From Omphalotus guepiniiformis (taxonomy: Eukaryota > Basidiomycota > Agaricomycetes > Agaricales > Omphalotaceae): a DNA stretch of 64,000 bases. Below are positions 23,201 through 33,958 of this stretch, one piece after another. The DNA is taken from NCBI GenBank assembly GCA_028554645.1, contig JAQOOI010000073.1:310001-374000 (forward strand), read 5' to 3'. Made by a program: the position numbers and the translations under genes. Positions within the stretch are counted from its first letter, which is position 1. Every line of letters begins with the position of its first letter. Under the pieces are notes generated by a model, which was not told the DNA's origin, did no database searches, and worked only from the letters and a program-made list of their open reading frames with translations.

Positions 23201-24515
23201 TCAATACCCGTGACGAAGTCTTAAGAGAGAGATGTGGTCCAGATGTTACACCTGTGGCTGTATCACCTGATTACAATCTGTCATCTTCATGCCTTGCAGA
23301 TCAAGTGAAGGTGATTGACAAGTCTTATTTGGAGCGCAGGTTTCACGCCGGTGATTCTCAACCGTTGATTGATGTTACTTCTGATTTATTTAGCTTGAAC
23401 AAAGAGCAAGACAGGGCCTTTTGAGTGGTGGCAAACCATGCTTCGAGTCCATATTCCGGTCAACTCAAAATGTACATTGGCGGCATGGGAGGCACAGGCA
23501 AGTCTCAAGTACTAAAGGCGCTTTCTCACTACTTTGCTCTAAGGAAGGAAACGCATAGATTCATTGTAGTTGCGCCTACCGGGAGTGCAGTGTCACTGTT
23601 GGGAGGATCTATGTATCATTCTGTGCTGAGTATTTCAGATTATACCTCTAAAAACACATTACCTCAGGTTCGTGAACGGCTTCGAGGTGTGAATTACATT
23701 TTCATTGACGAAGTTTCTATGGTGTCCGCCTTAGAATTGTATCAAATTAGTAAACGCCTGGCTCAAGCACTATGCAATGAAGGTGCGGCCTTTGGGGGCA
23801 TGAATATGATAGCGGCGGGTGACTTTGCGCAGCTTCCGCCTGTAATGGGTGGTGAAGCTGGAGCTTTATACAGTGACATGATTGGTCGAAGTGGCAGTAC
23901 TCTCAAGAGACAGGAGGAGGCTATTGGAAAGGCATTATGGCAGGAATTTAACACAGTTGTAATTCTGCGCAAGAACATATGATGTACAGGTCTCACACCC
24001 GATGATCAAAGGTTTTGTATGGCGTTGGAGAATATGAGGTATAAAAGATGTACTACTGCAGATATAAGCTTTCTCAATTCCAGAGTTTCGCATAGCTTCA
24101 GTTTAGGGAATTGCCCCTCACTTGTATCTGATGAGTTCCGCAATGTACCTATTATCACAGCTCGTAATGCACACAAGGATGAAATCAATCGTTTGGGTAC
24201 ACTGAGATTTGCTACAGAAAGTGGTCAGAAGCTTACTGACTTCTATTCTGAGGATGTTATCAAACCAGTGAAGGATGTTGGCAGCGCTGCTTCAAGAGCT
24301 GGAAACAAATGCCAGAGACATCCTAAAGTAATGACAGATGGGCTGCAACAGCTTCTATGGTGCCAGCCCGATAGCGCAGCAGACGACAACCTTCCAGCTA
24401 AGCTGTCTCTGTGTTTAGACATGCCAGTCATGATTAGAACCAATTTAGCAACAGAGCTCTGCATAACCAAAGGTCAAGAAGGAACAGTTTACGGATGGCA
24501 GGCTGGAAAGGGTAC
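20128..24515 (+). pseudogene. Helitron Rep/helicase, central part, with five nonsense codons
   Basis: The frame continues from the N-terminal region through NNVKRALNWL and LPLYPKMFPWLFPYGLG-like text (RLYPKMFPWLFPYG). The Rep domain follows: APSWYITLSPAD, NPVAATRFFHFMVETF, then the HUH motif in TPHLHLLLW (21328-21354) and DYITKAS (near 21970), which carries the catalytic Tyr region. The helicase has YIGGMGGTGKSQV (Walker A, near 23473), VVAPTGSAVSLL, YIFIDEVSMVS (Walker B) and AAGDFAQLPPV. Nonsense codons interrupt the frame at 21016 (TGA), 22831 (TGA), 23062 (TAA), 23422 (TGA) and 23980 (TGA). No frameshift was found, so decay is by base substitution only. The frame ends at the Gypsy insertion at 24516. 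Confidence 0.8.
24511..24515. repeat. Target-site duplication, left copy (GGTAC)
   Basis: GGTAC directly precedes the TGTTAGCG start of the left LTR and is repeated at 30823-30827 after the right LTR. Confidence 0.9.
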
Positions 24516-24982
24516 TGTTAGCGACCCGAGTTATTACTCAAGTAACTTCACACAGAATCTAACTTCTTACAAAGAAGATGAGAGGACGAAGCAAGAGATA
24601 TAGAATTGAGAAGAGAGAGTAGCTAAGTACAGGTTTTAACTCAAGGAGATTAAACTAGATCGAAGCTAAAGAAGTATTCTACAAAAGAAGTGTTCTTATA
24701 TACGTAAATAATACCCTAAACCCTGGGTTTTAACCCTTGACTAATTAACGTGTGTATACCATGATTTATCCATGAGTTACGATTGCCTCAGGATGTACAT
24801 GTTGTGATCTCAATCGCCTGATGTTCTGTGTGTGTCTAAGATCATCGTGCTGTCTACATGCGTAATTAATATAACCCTAGATCTGAGTAATACGATACTA
24901 TCTACTGATAATAAAAGTGTCTACATGTACAAACAGTTGATAAGATAAGATGAAAAAGAAAAAGAATACATTGTTCGTAACA
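24516..24982 (-). repeat. LTR (3' LTR in element orientation)
   Basis: 467 bp, begins TGTTAGCGACCC and ends TTCGTAACA on the plus strand. It differs from the other LTR at six positions that I can see (five transitions and one transversion), and is bordered by GGTAC on the left and the purine tract on the right. Confidence 0.95.
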
Positions 24983-24993
24983 TTACCCCCTCC

Positions 24994-27900
24994 TTAGGCA
25001 CGATGTCCCCATCGTCCTAACTTCACTGCTAAGGCCTCAGTTGGCATTTTCTTTTGATCTACTACTTTGGTATAGGTATCGTGTTTAGGCATTGGTCGAA
25101 ATAATGATGTCGGGAATGAGGAAATAGGTATTTCGAGTTTACGAAGTCGAGGTTTATTGGGGAATTTTTTGTGGAAATCCTCGATCGCTTCCTTCGCATT
25201 TGTTAGATTCGCTAACGGCTCCCATGTCTGCTCGTGTCGCGAATATCCTTTCCAGTGTACTTTGTATCCAAATTTTCCTCCCCTGTATTTTCCTGAATCT
25301 ACGATCTCTTCTACTTCAAACTCCGGCTCTTTTCCTTCTATCACAGGCAGGGGTCGATCGTTCTTGGGTTGTTCCGGAAATTGCGGCTCGTGATATGGAG
25401 TAAGCAGTACTTCGTTAAACACAGGATGGATCCGTTTCCAGGTCTTTGGTATCTTAAGACGATAGGATGTGGCGTCTACTTTTTCTACGACTTCGAATGG
25501 ACCAAATCTTTTATCATCCAGTTTTTTCATTGGACGATCGGACGTTAGATTTGTTGCTTCAAGCCAAACTTTGTCTTTCGGCTTGTATTCTATTGACGCT
25601 GTCCGCTTCTTGTCGTAATGTCGTGCCATGTCCGCTTTTGCCTTCGTCAATGCCGATCCTACTTCTTCTCTAATCTTCTTCATTGATTCTGCAAATTCCT
25701 GTGCCGTTGGGTTTGATGACTTCTTAACCGGAGCTGTTCCTTTATACGGATGTCTTCCCATATCCGCAAAGAATGGAGACACTTTTGTAGCCGAGTGTAC
25801 TCTATCATTCAATACAAATTCCGCTGTTGGCAACCACTCATGCCAGTCATTCTGATGCTGATTAATGAAAATCCTGAGATAATGTTCTATCTCTTGGTTT
25901 ATCCGTTCAGTTTGACCGTTACTCTGTGGATGGTACACCGTTGTGAAGCTACCCTGAATTCCCAATAGTCGGTAAAGTTCCTTCATGAATTTAGAGTGAT
26001 ATTGTGGACCTCTATCATGAATGATTTTTCGTGGTAATCCGTGTATTGGGAAGATCCTGTCTCTATAGATCCGGGCCATTCCTTCTGACGTTAATGACAT
26101 ATGCGTGGGAACTAAGCGTGTCCGCTTTGTGAAATGATCTACGGTTACGCTTATTGCATTAAATCTGCCAGCTTCCAGTAGTTCGCCAATTAAGTCCATT
26201 CCGATTGTCTGCCATGGTCCATCCGGAATCTCATTCGGTACCAGAGTTCCGGTTGGTTTAGTTCGATGACTTTTTGTAGCCTGACATTTTTCGCAACCCT
26301 TAACGTACTTCCGTACATCTTGAGTGATTCCTGGCCACCAATAGTTCCTTGTTACCAACTCCATGGTTTTAAATTGTCCCGGATGTCCCGCAAGAACCGA
26401 GTCATGATGAATACCAATGATCTTTCCTCGTAACCTATTGTCAATAGGTACGTAGATTCGATCTTGCCATGTGACTATTCCTTCTGATGACTCGACCCAA
26501 CCCTGATCTTTTCCTTCTAAAGCCTTATTGACTAGATTATCCCGTACTTTTGACTTCTTTTTGATAAGATCTAAGATCTCATCTTCGGGCATTTCTAGTT
26601 TATTGATCGAAAAAAGTTCCGGTTTCAGAAGTACTACGTTCGCGTTGTCATTTTCCCCCGTCTCATGATTGGCCATCCTGGACAATGCATCAGGCTTCCC
26701 CATTGACTTTCCAGGTTTATGGATCAAGGTAAAATTGTATTCTGATAATTCCGTTATCCATCGGGCTTGTCAGCGGTTCAACTTCTGGGGCTTCTTGAAA
26801 TACTGCAGATTTTGATGATCTATGTAAATCTCAAAGGATTCTGCTGCTCCCATTAGGTATTGTCGCCAATCTGCAAGGGAATCCATGATAGCCATCATTT
26901 CCTTATCATAGATCTCATAATTACGTTCTGTTTCATTAAGAGATCTCGACCTAAAGGCGATTGGCCACCATTTACCGTCTATTTTTTGTGATAGCACGGC
27001 TCCATTTGCATAGTCCGATGAATCCGCTTCTACACGGAATTGTCCCTGATCCCTGGGTATGGTCAAAACTACTTCCTCGGCAATTCTACTCTTGAGTTCT
27101 TCGAATGCCTGCAGTTGTAGCTCTGTCCATTCCCATTTTGTGTTCCCGGTAAGTGAAGACAATGGTTTGGCTATTTGACTAAACCCTCGAATGAATCGTC
27201 GGTAAAAGTTGCAGAAACCCAAGAAAGATTGTACTTCTTTCTTGTTTCCCGGCACTTTCCAATCTTTTACTGCCTTAACTTTCTTCGGGTCCATGCGTAC
27301 TTGTCCGTTTCCCACAAAAACTCCCAGATACTCAACGACGTCTGTTTCGAATTCACATTTCTCGGGTCTCAGATATAGTTTATGTTCTCGTAATATATCT
27401 AATACCCTTTTTACAATTGATCGATGTTCTTCGATTGTATCCGTGAATACTAAAATGTCGTCTAAGTATACCATGACATGACCTTCGTTAATCAAGTCTC
27501 TCAATATGTGATTCATGAAAGCTTGAAAGGTCGCGGGAGAATTTGTGAGTCCAAAGAACATAACCGTTGGCTCAAAGAGTCCCCGATTAGTTCTAAAGGC
27601 CGCCTTCCATTCATCACCGTCCTTGATCTGGATATTGTTATATCCCCATCGGACATCCATTTTAGAAAAGACCTTGGAATCTTTTAGTTTATCGATGAGT
27701 TCCTGAATGAGCGGCAACGGATATTTGTTCTTTATCGTTGCTTCATTCAGTTTCCGATAATCCTGGACTGGTCGAAGTTTCCCGTCCTTCTTTTTAACAA
27801 AGAAGAATGGTGACGCCATAGGTGACTTCGACGTTCTGATTCGTCCGGATTTCAGGTTTTCCTTGATGAACTCATCCAATACTATTTGTTCCGCAGGGTT

Positions 27901-29082
27901 TAATGGATATACTTTGCAATCAACTGGTGTGAAGTCCGGCTTTAATTTGATCGCATGGTCCCAGGGTCTACGTTCTGGTAGATTTTGGAAATCGGCTTCG
28001 TCAAAGACATCTTTGTATTCATTGACATACTTGTCTGCCTTTGACTCCGTCTTTTTTCCTTTTCCAAAAGTCATACTCCGGAGATATCCGTCCCAATTCA
28101 GGTAAAACAACCTGTCGCCTTCTTCGAGTTCTTGGATCTCAGCCTCAGATTCGGGTTTTAGGTAAAACGGAATATAGCCGCACTTCTTTGGACACCGGTC
28201 AAAGTTCAAGATTGAGTCATTCCAATCTATGTTTGGATTATGACGTCTTAACCAGTCTAGTCCTAAGAAAATGTCTGTTTTTCCTAAATTGGTAACAGCA
28301 AGTTCAATGCGTTCCGCATGATCTCCTATTGCCAATCTGACTTCCACAAATCCTTCGATTGAACCGTCTTCGTTTAAGGTACCATCTGCATTATATACCG
28401 GCATCCTGATTGGTAGTTTCTTGACAGTTAAGCCGTGCTTCTCTACGAATTCTTTGTTTACGCAAGAACCCGTGGCTCCACTATCAAGTAATGCCGACAT
28501 CTCAATTTGTTTGCCACTTTCTATGTCTTCGATTGTGACCGACAATTTGAGATCTCGTCCCTTAGTACCTTTCACGAAGCGTAAAGACTTTTTGAGCGTC
28601 TTTACGGCTGATACGGCTTCGCTAATATCCAATGACCTGATTTGGGCAACCGTTGCTTCTGATGCTTCCCTGGCCCGACAGGTTGGCATCCACGTTCTCA
28701 GAATTCCCACCGCTCGTTCTGACTCATCCTCTCTTACTCTCTGCGCTATCCATTCTGGTGAATTCGGTGGATATTTTTCTCTTACAGGCTTTGAATCAGT
28801 CTTTGTAGATACTGATGCAAATTTATTCTCAGGGTGCGTAAATACAAAATGAAATTCGCTATCTAAGTGATCTACACTTGATTGTTCCGATTCTGACTCA
28901 GAAGGACCTGCAATCACTTCTGAGTCTTGACAAAACCCGTATCCGATTTCAACCAGTTTAGGAACCAGCTCGGTGGCTGTTCCTCTTTCTTCTCTTCCTG
29001 CACGTTCACCTGTCGCACTCTCTGCTCCTTCTTCAACGGACAATCTCGGGACATGTGTCCCTTGACTCCGCAATTGAAACAT
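24994..29082 (-). pseudogene. Gypsy pol: protease, RT, RNase H, integrase, chromodomain; one in-frame TGA
   Basis: The open frame runs from 29082 to 26770 and, after a TGA at 26770-26772, in the same frame from 26769 to 24994. Protease: ALLDSGATGSC (Asp codon at 28485). RT: KKDGKLRPVQDYRKLN and the YLDD box (~27460). RNase H: VEADSSDYANGAVLSQ and IYIDHQNLQYF. Integrase: HHCC zinc-binding segment (GHPGQFKT..CEKCQ), catalytic Asp in MDLIG, Asp in HDRGPQY and Glu in GQTERINQE. Chromodomain near the C-terminus: VEEIVDSG, KVHWKGYS, TWEPLANL. The stop falls in KLNR-stop-QARW, where related elements have a second Arg, so a CGA-to-TGA change is likely. Pol lies in the -1 frame relative to gag and overlaps its end (gag stop 28914-28916), so expression would need a -1 shift. 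Confidence 0.9.
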
Positions 29083-29801
29083 AACCCGGTCTTTCGGGCT
29101 ACGTCCAGATCCATGGGTTTACCTATGCCCCCAAAGGTTGTTCCTGTGGCGTCTTTACGATCGCCACTGCGTGCCGCGTTCTGCGGGCTTGTTTCTCTTG
29201 GCACGAATGCCGTTCGGTTCTGTCCGAGATGCTTTCGCATCTCCTGACGCCTGCGCCATAAGTGATCAATCTTGATCACTTTATCTTTCGACGTTGCATA
29301 GTCTACCGGCAACGCATCTTGTGAGTAGATTGCATCAATAATCTTGTCATTGACGCCCTTCTCGATAATTCTGACTACATAAGGATCGTCCTTCTTGTAG
29401 TCGGCCTCGGTCAACAGTATTTCCAACTGCTGGAAATACTCCTCGGCCGTTTCAGTGCCCTGTCTGAGCACTTCGATCTTTTCCTGGGCTGCTCACTGCA
29501 AACCCGAATCCAAGAACGCGGTGTTCAAATCTTGTTTGAACTCAGCCCACGTCTTTTTCCATTTCTCTTCTTCTTCGTTGTAATGGGTCTCGTAATAATT
29601 TTGAACCCATCCGTCTGTGTTCTTGCCATTCATGTAAGAAATAGCAACATCTATTCTCTCGTCATCAGAGTTGATGTTGTTTTTCTTATCACGAATGAAC
29701 ATGAACAACCTTCTTCGCCATATCTTGAATTCACCTTTAGCTCCAGTGAAATTCTCAGGCTTGTTCAAAAGGGATCTTCCTTTTTGCGATTCGTCGGACA
29801 T
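28914..29801 (-). pseudogene. Gypsy gag with CCHC zinc knuckle; one in-frame TGA
   Basis: The start at 29801 gives MSDESQKGRSLLN. The capsid-like region carries WVQNYYETHY and WAEFKQDL. A TGA at 29493-29495 follows DSGLQ, and the same frame continues with QEKIEVLRQGTETAEEYF to a stop at 28914-28916. A single CCHC knuckle, CFNCGVKGHMSRDC, lies near the C-terminus, followed by a charged tail. Without the TGA the protein would be about 295 residues, normal for a chromovirus gag. The stop is one substitution, with no frameshift. Confidence 0.85.
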
Positions 29802-30355
29802 TCTGATCGGTGATGGAGGTCGGGTGGAATATGGGGATGATGTAAGGGATCTGTTTGGAGGTGTGGTAGGTGATGCGGGATTCGAATTGAAAAGGTCGTC
29901 AAGGTTGTTCGAGAACCAAGACGTGGTGATTTGTTCAAAGTCGTACCGTCAGTAACCTCACGAAGAGATTTTGGGTACTCGTTCGAATAGGAATGATGAA
30001 TCCGGGTCCGCGGGTCCACAGACTTCTTGATGGTTAAACTGGGCCCTCCATTCTAGGATTGGAGCGACGTCCCCAGCACAAAGACCCGTCTCCGAAGATC
30101 AGGAATCAATGTCTTATGTCTGCCAGTACACAGTCGGACTCAACGTTACTGTTTTGTACTATAGGCGACGTTAACCGTACTGTCTGTAGAACTTCTAACC
30201 GAAAGGAAACTCGGTGAAAGGCAAATGCCCAAGGAAAAAGGTGTTTAGCGTATGAAGGTCGGAAATCACTTACAAGTCGTAAAACGACGTGCAAGGGCAA
30301 GCTTGATGAAAATGGTATGTGAAGTCGGGTGAGTTTGTTTAAAGCTTTGATCTTA
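29802..30355 (-). other. Gypsy 5' leader
   Basis: Untranslated leader between the 5' LTR and gag. No TGG-starting tRNA primer site follows the LTR. Instead AGATCAAAGCT (complement of 30343-30353) is nearly complementary to an LTR-internal segment at 30497-30507 (one mismatch in 11), which might allow self-priming. Confidence 0.5.
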
Positions 30356-30822
30356 TGTTAGCGACCCGAGTTATTACTCAAGTAACTTCACACAGAATCT
30401 AACTTCTTACAAAGAAGATGAGAGGACGAAGCAAGAGATATAGAATTGAGAAGAGAGAGTAGCTAAGTACAGGTTTTAACTCAAGGAGATTAAACTAGAT
30501 CGAAGCTAAAGAAGTATTCTACAAAAGAAGTGTTCTTATATACGTAAATAATACCCTAAACCCTGGGTTGTAACCCTTGACTAATTAACGTGTGTATACC
30601 ATGATTTATCCATGAGTTACAATCGCCTCAGGATGTACATGTTGTGATCTCGATCGCCTGGTGTTCTGTGTGTGTCTAAGATCATCGTGCTGTCTACATG
30701 CGTAATTAATATAACCCTAGATCTGAGTAATACGATACTATCTACTGATAATAAAAGTGTCTACATGTACAAATAGTTGATAAGATAAGATGAAAAAGAA
30801 AAAGAATACATTGTTCGTAACA
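30356..30822 (-). repeat. LTR (5' LTR in element orientation)
   Basis: 467 bp, matching 24516-24982 with six differences by eye. It is followed by the second GGTAC target duplication at 30823-30827. Confidence 0.95.
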
Positions 30823-32592
30823 GGTACAAGAGGACAGAATATTCTAGACACCCTATTTATCAAACTTACCAACCCACCGAAAGAAATCAAGATTGATGGT
30901 TTACCACCCAATGTCGTGCCTTTATCACCAACCTCCAGTTCCATGTGGATTTCACTGCCGGATGACTCCACAGTTCACGTAGGAAGGACTCAAGTTGAAG
31001 TACTGCCTTGTTTTGCAATGACAGATTACGCTTCACAAGGCAAGACAAGATTGTTCAATCCTGTTGATCTGCTGTATTGCAAAAACTTTCATGGTTATTA
31101 TACGGCACTTTCACGCAGTGCCACTGCAGCAGGTACATTGATTCTACAAAGTTTCCATCCAGATAAGCTTGTAGGAGGCGCTTCAAGAGCCCTTCGCAGA
31201 GAGTATAGAGAACTTGAGCTGTTAGATGATATAACTAAATTGAGATTCGAGGGCAAACTTCACAAAAGTGTTGTAGCTGAACGCCGCAATGCCCTAATAA
31301 AGGCGTTTCGGCATTGGAAGGGACTGAGCTATGTCCTGCAAGGCATACACAGGGCACTGAAATGGTCAGCGAAAGATCCTTTAACAGAGGTAGACATAGA
31401 GGAGCTTCAATGGCAAGTGGTCAGACCTGAGGTGCCCTCAAAGACTGCTGATTCGAAGTCAACAAATCCTCTGGTGCTCGCATCAAAACTAAAAGCTGCA
31501 GACGGTAGCATTCCTTTGCAGAGGCCACGCCGCTATTTGTCCCGGGCCCTTTCTGACACTCTAAAAGACAATCTAGGCTCAACACAGACAACGCTCGTAG
31601 CATGCTCGCCTGTATCAAGTGATGTCACTGACCTTGCCATCAATTCACCGTCTCAGACAGCTGTGCAGCCTGTCTCAATCGACAGTAATTCAGAGGACAC
31701 TTCAAAGTCAGTTGTCAGTCCTACCCGTACTCGGGGTTTTTCCAACAAACGCGGACCTACTTGGAGTAACAACAGTTGTGCTTATGATGTGGCTATTGTG
31801 CTCCTATATTCTTTGTGGGCCTCTGACCCTGATAGATGGGATATGAGCTTTCAATCTTCTCAGAACGAACTTCTACTTGATTTACCCCCAGTGTTTGAAC
31901 AGTGTAGATTAGGCCAGTCAAGTCTTGAGGAAGCTAGAGATCAGATGCACTGGAAGCTTCATGAAAGCAACAGACAAGACTTTCAGTTCGGTGCGGAGGC
32001 TGTTTTACCTTTAATAATGGACAGGATACTCACTAGTTCAGATAGTCACACTGTATTGATCGAGACTGTATGTGTGAATGGTCATCAACGTGGTATGCCT
32101 TTCTACCAGGACTGTGCCGTGTTTGAAAGAAACCGCAACCCGGCAAGATCAGTGACTGACTGGCTCAACAACTTGGAGCATGAAACAGCAAGCCAGTGTG
32201 GGCTATGCCGAAGTGCAGTTGTGTACAAGCAAACACTACAAAGTGCACCTGCCTTAATCTCGTGTCATTTTGAGCCCACCAACACAGCTAACAGTGCTTT
32301 CTACATTGACCAGAACGTCGTTGTTGGTATTGACGGTAGGCCATACATCTATGAGCTTCGAGGTGTTATTCACCTAGGTGATCGTCATTATATTTGTCGA
32401 GTTGTTGATTCAAATGGTTCTGTCTGGAATCATGATGGTGTTGGCTCAAACGGTCAAAAACTCTTGTATGCTGGTAGTTTGAACAGCAATCGCAACCTCA
32501 ACCTAAGAACCTGTAAAAATAAATTGGCTTACGGAGCACTGTATGCCCTTGTGCAACCAGTTGACCCTGAAGTGATACTCCCGATTGCTTGA
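30823..32592 (+). pseudogene. Helitron helicase C-terminus fused to USP-like cysteine protease domain
   Basis: The frame resumes directly after the Gypsy element with GTRGQNILDTLFIKLTNPP and contains late helicase motifs (AMTDYASQGKTR, YYTALSRSA). After a Ser/Thr-rich linker a separate domain begins: WSNNSCAYDVAIVLLYSLW with a candidate nucleophile Cys (codon 31777-31779), paired Cys motifs (VCVNGHQ and CGLCRSA) like the zinc ribbon of ubiquitin-specific proteases, then LRGVIHLGDRHYICRVV with candidate His (32386-32388) and WNHDG with candidate Asp. The order Cys, zinc ribbon, His, Asp/Asn fits a C19-like peptidase. OTU proteases are known in animal Helitrons; this is a different-looking cysteine protease that I recall from mushroom Helitrons. 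No stop is found in this part. It ends with TGA at 32590-32592. Confidence 0.7.
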
Positions 32593-32660
32593 CTGCCGCA
32601 AAGACCGAATTCGTACTTGCCTGCATCCAATGACGCAGGCTGACAATCCAAGTTTCGGGC

Positions 32661-32832
32661 TCCAGCAGCGCTTTCGGTCATCAAGCTTCAAGGTTGAAGC
32701 TTTCGCGCTTTAGCGCCTTGACTTCTGTTGGACTTATGTAGGCAACTCCGAGTCTTGGAGGTGATTTCGGTCTTCGGTCTTCAGCAGCGCTCTCGGTCAT
32801 CAAGCTTCAGAAGTTTTCGCGCTTTAGCGCCT
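32661..32832. repeat. Two-copy ~55-bp tandem repeat with GCGCT hairpins after the Helitron frame
   Basis: Copies at 32661-32718 and 32780-32832 share CAGCAGCGCT, CGGTCATCAAGCTTCA and CGCGCTTTAGCGCCT. Each has the perfect inverted pair GCGCT/AGCGC, and the second is followed by CAGCGCTTCAGCGCTC. The position 70-240 nt after the Helitron stop fits subterminal hairpins. A CTAA followed by T occurs at 32875-32879 and is one candidate for the 3' end. Confidence 0.5.
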
Positions 32833-32879
32833 TTCAGCGCTTCAGCGCTCAAAAGTTATGTAAGGGCCGAAGCAACTAA

Positions 32880-33958
32880 TGACACATGGTTTTGCTTACG
32901 GTATACGCAGACCGTATCTCTTCTCCGGCTCTTCTCCCTCGAGGACTCTGATTCTTTCTTCCATATACTCTGCTAGCTGCACCTAGCTGCACGCGCACAA
33001 TCAAGCACGTGAACAACTTACACTAATTTTATAACTTGCTTTCCCTTGATATCCGTCAGAAACAGAAGGTCGAAAGAAAAACGAAGCTCTGCACTGATCT
33101 GCATCAGAGTCCGGACTCGGAATTGTATCGGAGAATCGCAGAGTCGCGCCCAAGGAAGAGAAGAAGGAAGTATATCACCGTCGTGGGCGCGGAAAATGCT
33201 TGGAGGTGTGCTTGGCATATTTGAACGCGCGTGTGCTTCTGTGTGCTTTCCACCGGACGATGGGATTATCATGACTCGCCGGATGATGTCTGGTTCTGGA
33301 TGGGTAGCCTTTATTGCGATATTGTGGCGTTATGTTGTGGGTTGCGCCTGAAGGATTCCTGAAGGAGGTATGTGTAGCTGGGTTCAATGGTAGTGATCTT
33401 GTGTGTTGCAACTTGCGACTCGCGGGGAGTTACCAAGGGTACTGCATATATCGCGCGTTGATGATTCGGGAGTTGATGATTCGGGATTGCAATATTCCGA
33501 TTCATTCATGACCTCTGGGCCCGTACAGAATCCCGCCTTTGGATATTCACTTTCGCAGGTGAATCTGAACTTGGTGAGTTCAAGAATCACATACGTACAT
33601 GTCCTTCTAAGATCCAGAGTCTTACTTATCACGCTTGCCGTAGTGATTCAAAATAACGACTCAGTACTCGTGATAAGTACTCGGCGTGATACGAGGCTTC
33701 TTGCCAAGAACTTTCTTTCCAACCGTGCATCTTGTGAGGGTTGATACCACTCACATATATTTCAAGCCTTATCGTCGTACATGCGGTAACTTCTAGCAGC
33801 TCACATGGATCGTTGTATCATTTCGGCGCCGTACCCATAGGTCCTACACGACGAGAATAGCCTGAGGATGTTTATAAAGGATACGTCTCGTCGTTGATTA
33901 AGACCCAGGATAAGCCTCCTACCTTCCTCCGAGTCCGAGTCTGCCCCCTGTCTTCATC
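32880..33958. other. Intergenic region, no gene seen
   Basis: About 1.1 kb without a convincing frame. A 15-bp direct repeat (GTTGATGATTCGGGA) occurs twice in tandem at 33457-33486. The last 100 nt are the likely promoter of the fungalysin gene. Confidence 0.5.
33871..33880 (+). promoter_or_regulatory. TATA-like element of the fungalysin gene
   Basis: TTTATAAAGG stands 79-88 nt before the ATG at 33959, a typical spacing for a fungal TATA box. A pyrimidine-rich stretch (CCTCCTACCTTCCTCC) lies between the two. Confidence 0.5.

Larger units (their letters stand above)
24516..30822 (-). mobile_element. Full-length Ty3/Gypsy chromovirus inserted in the Helitron helicase
   Basis: Two 467-bp LTRs (24516-24982 and 30356-30822), each TG..CA, flank gag and pol read on the minus strand. 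A 5-bp duplication (GGTAC) borders the element. Removing element and one duplication restores the helicase frame (AGKGTRGQNILDTL). I count six differences between the LTRs by eye, about 98.7% identity, so insertion is recent relative to the host Helitron's decay. A purine tract (AAGGAGGGGG) abuts the 3' LTR in element orientation. The order protease, RT, RNase H, integrase, chromodomain defines a chromovirus. Gag and pol each have one premature TGA. Confidence 0.95.
17202..32592 (+). mobile_element. Degenerate Helitron, interrupted by two insertions
   Basis: One ancestral coding frame can be followed from about 17202 to 32592. It contains an N-terminal helitron-associated domain (17.2-18.7 kb), the Rep nuclease with HUH motif and catalytic Tyr region (20.2-22.8 kb), a PIF1-type helicase with Walker A GGMGGTGKS and Walker B FIDEVS (23.4-24.5 kb, continued at 30.8 kb), and a C-terminal cysteine-protease-like domain (31.7-32.6 kb). 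It is broken by five nonsense codons, by a ~1.5-kb insertion at ~18742-20241 and by a complete Gypsy element at 24516-30822. The terminal TC and CTRR ends were not identified with certainty. The 5' end could be further left, in which case the genes at 8-17 kb would be cargo. Confidence 0.8.

Noticed and set aside
21016..23982. UGA recoding (selenocysteine or alternative code) in the Helitron
   Set aside because: Nuclear genes of the same window use TGA as a true stop (for example at 13586, 36987 and 45741); TAA also interrupts the frame, and all lesions fit mutation.
24516..30822. Part of the LTR element as host coding sequence (frame 30790-30822 at the start of the helicase C-terminus)
   Set aside because: The first 11 codons of that frame lie in the LTR; the true coding text resumes only at 30823.
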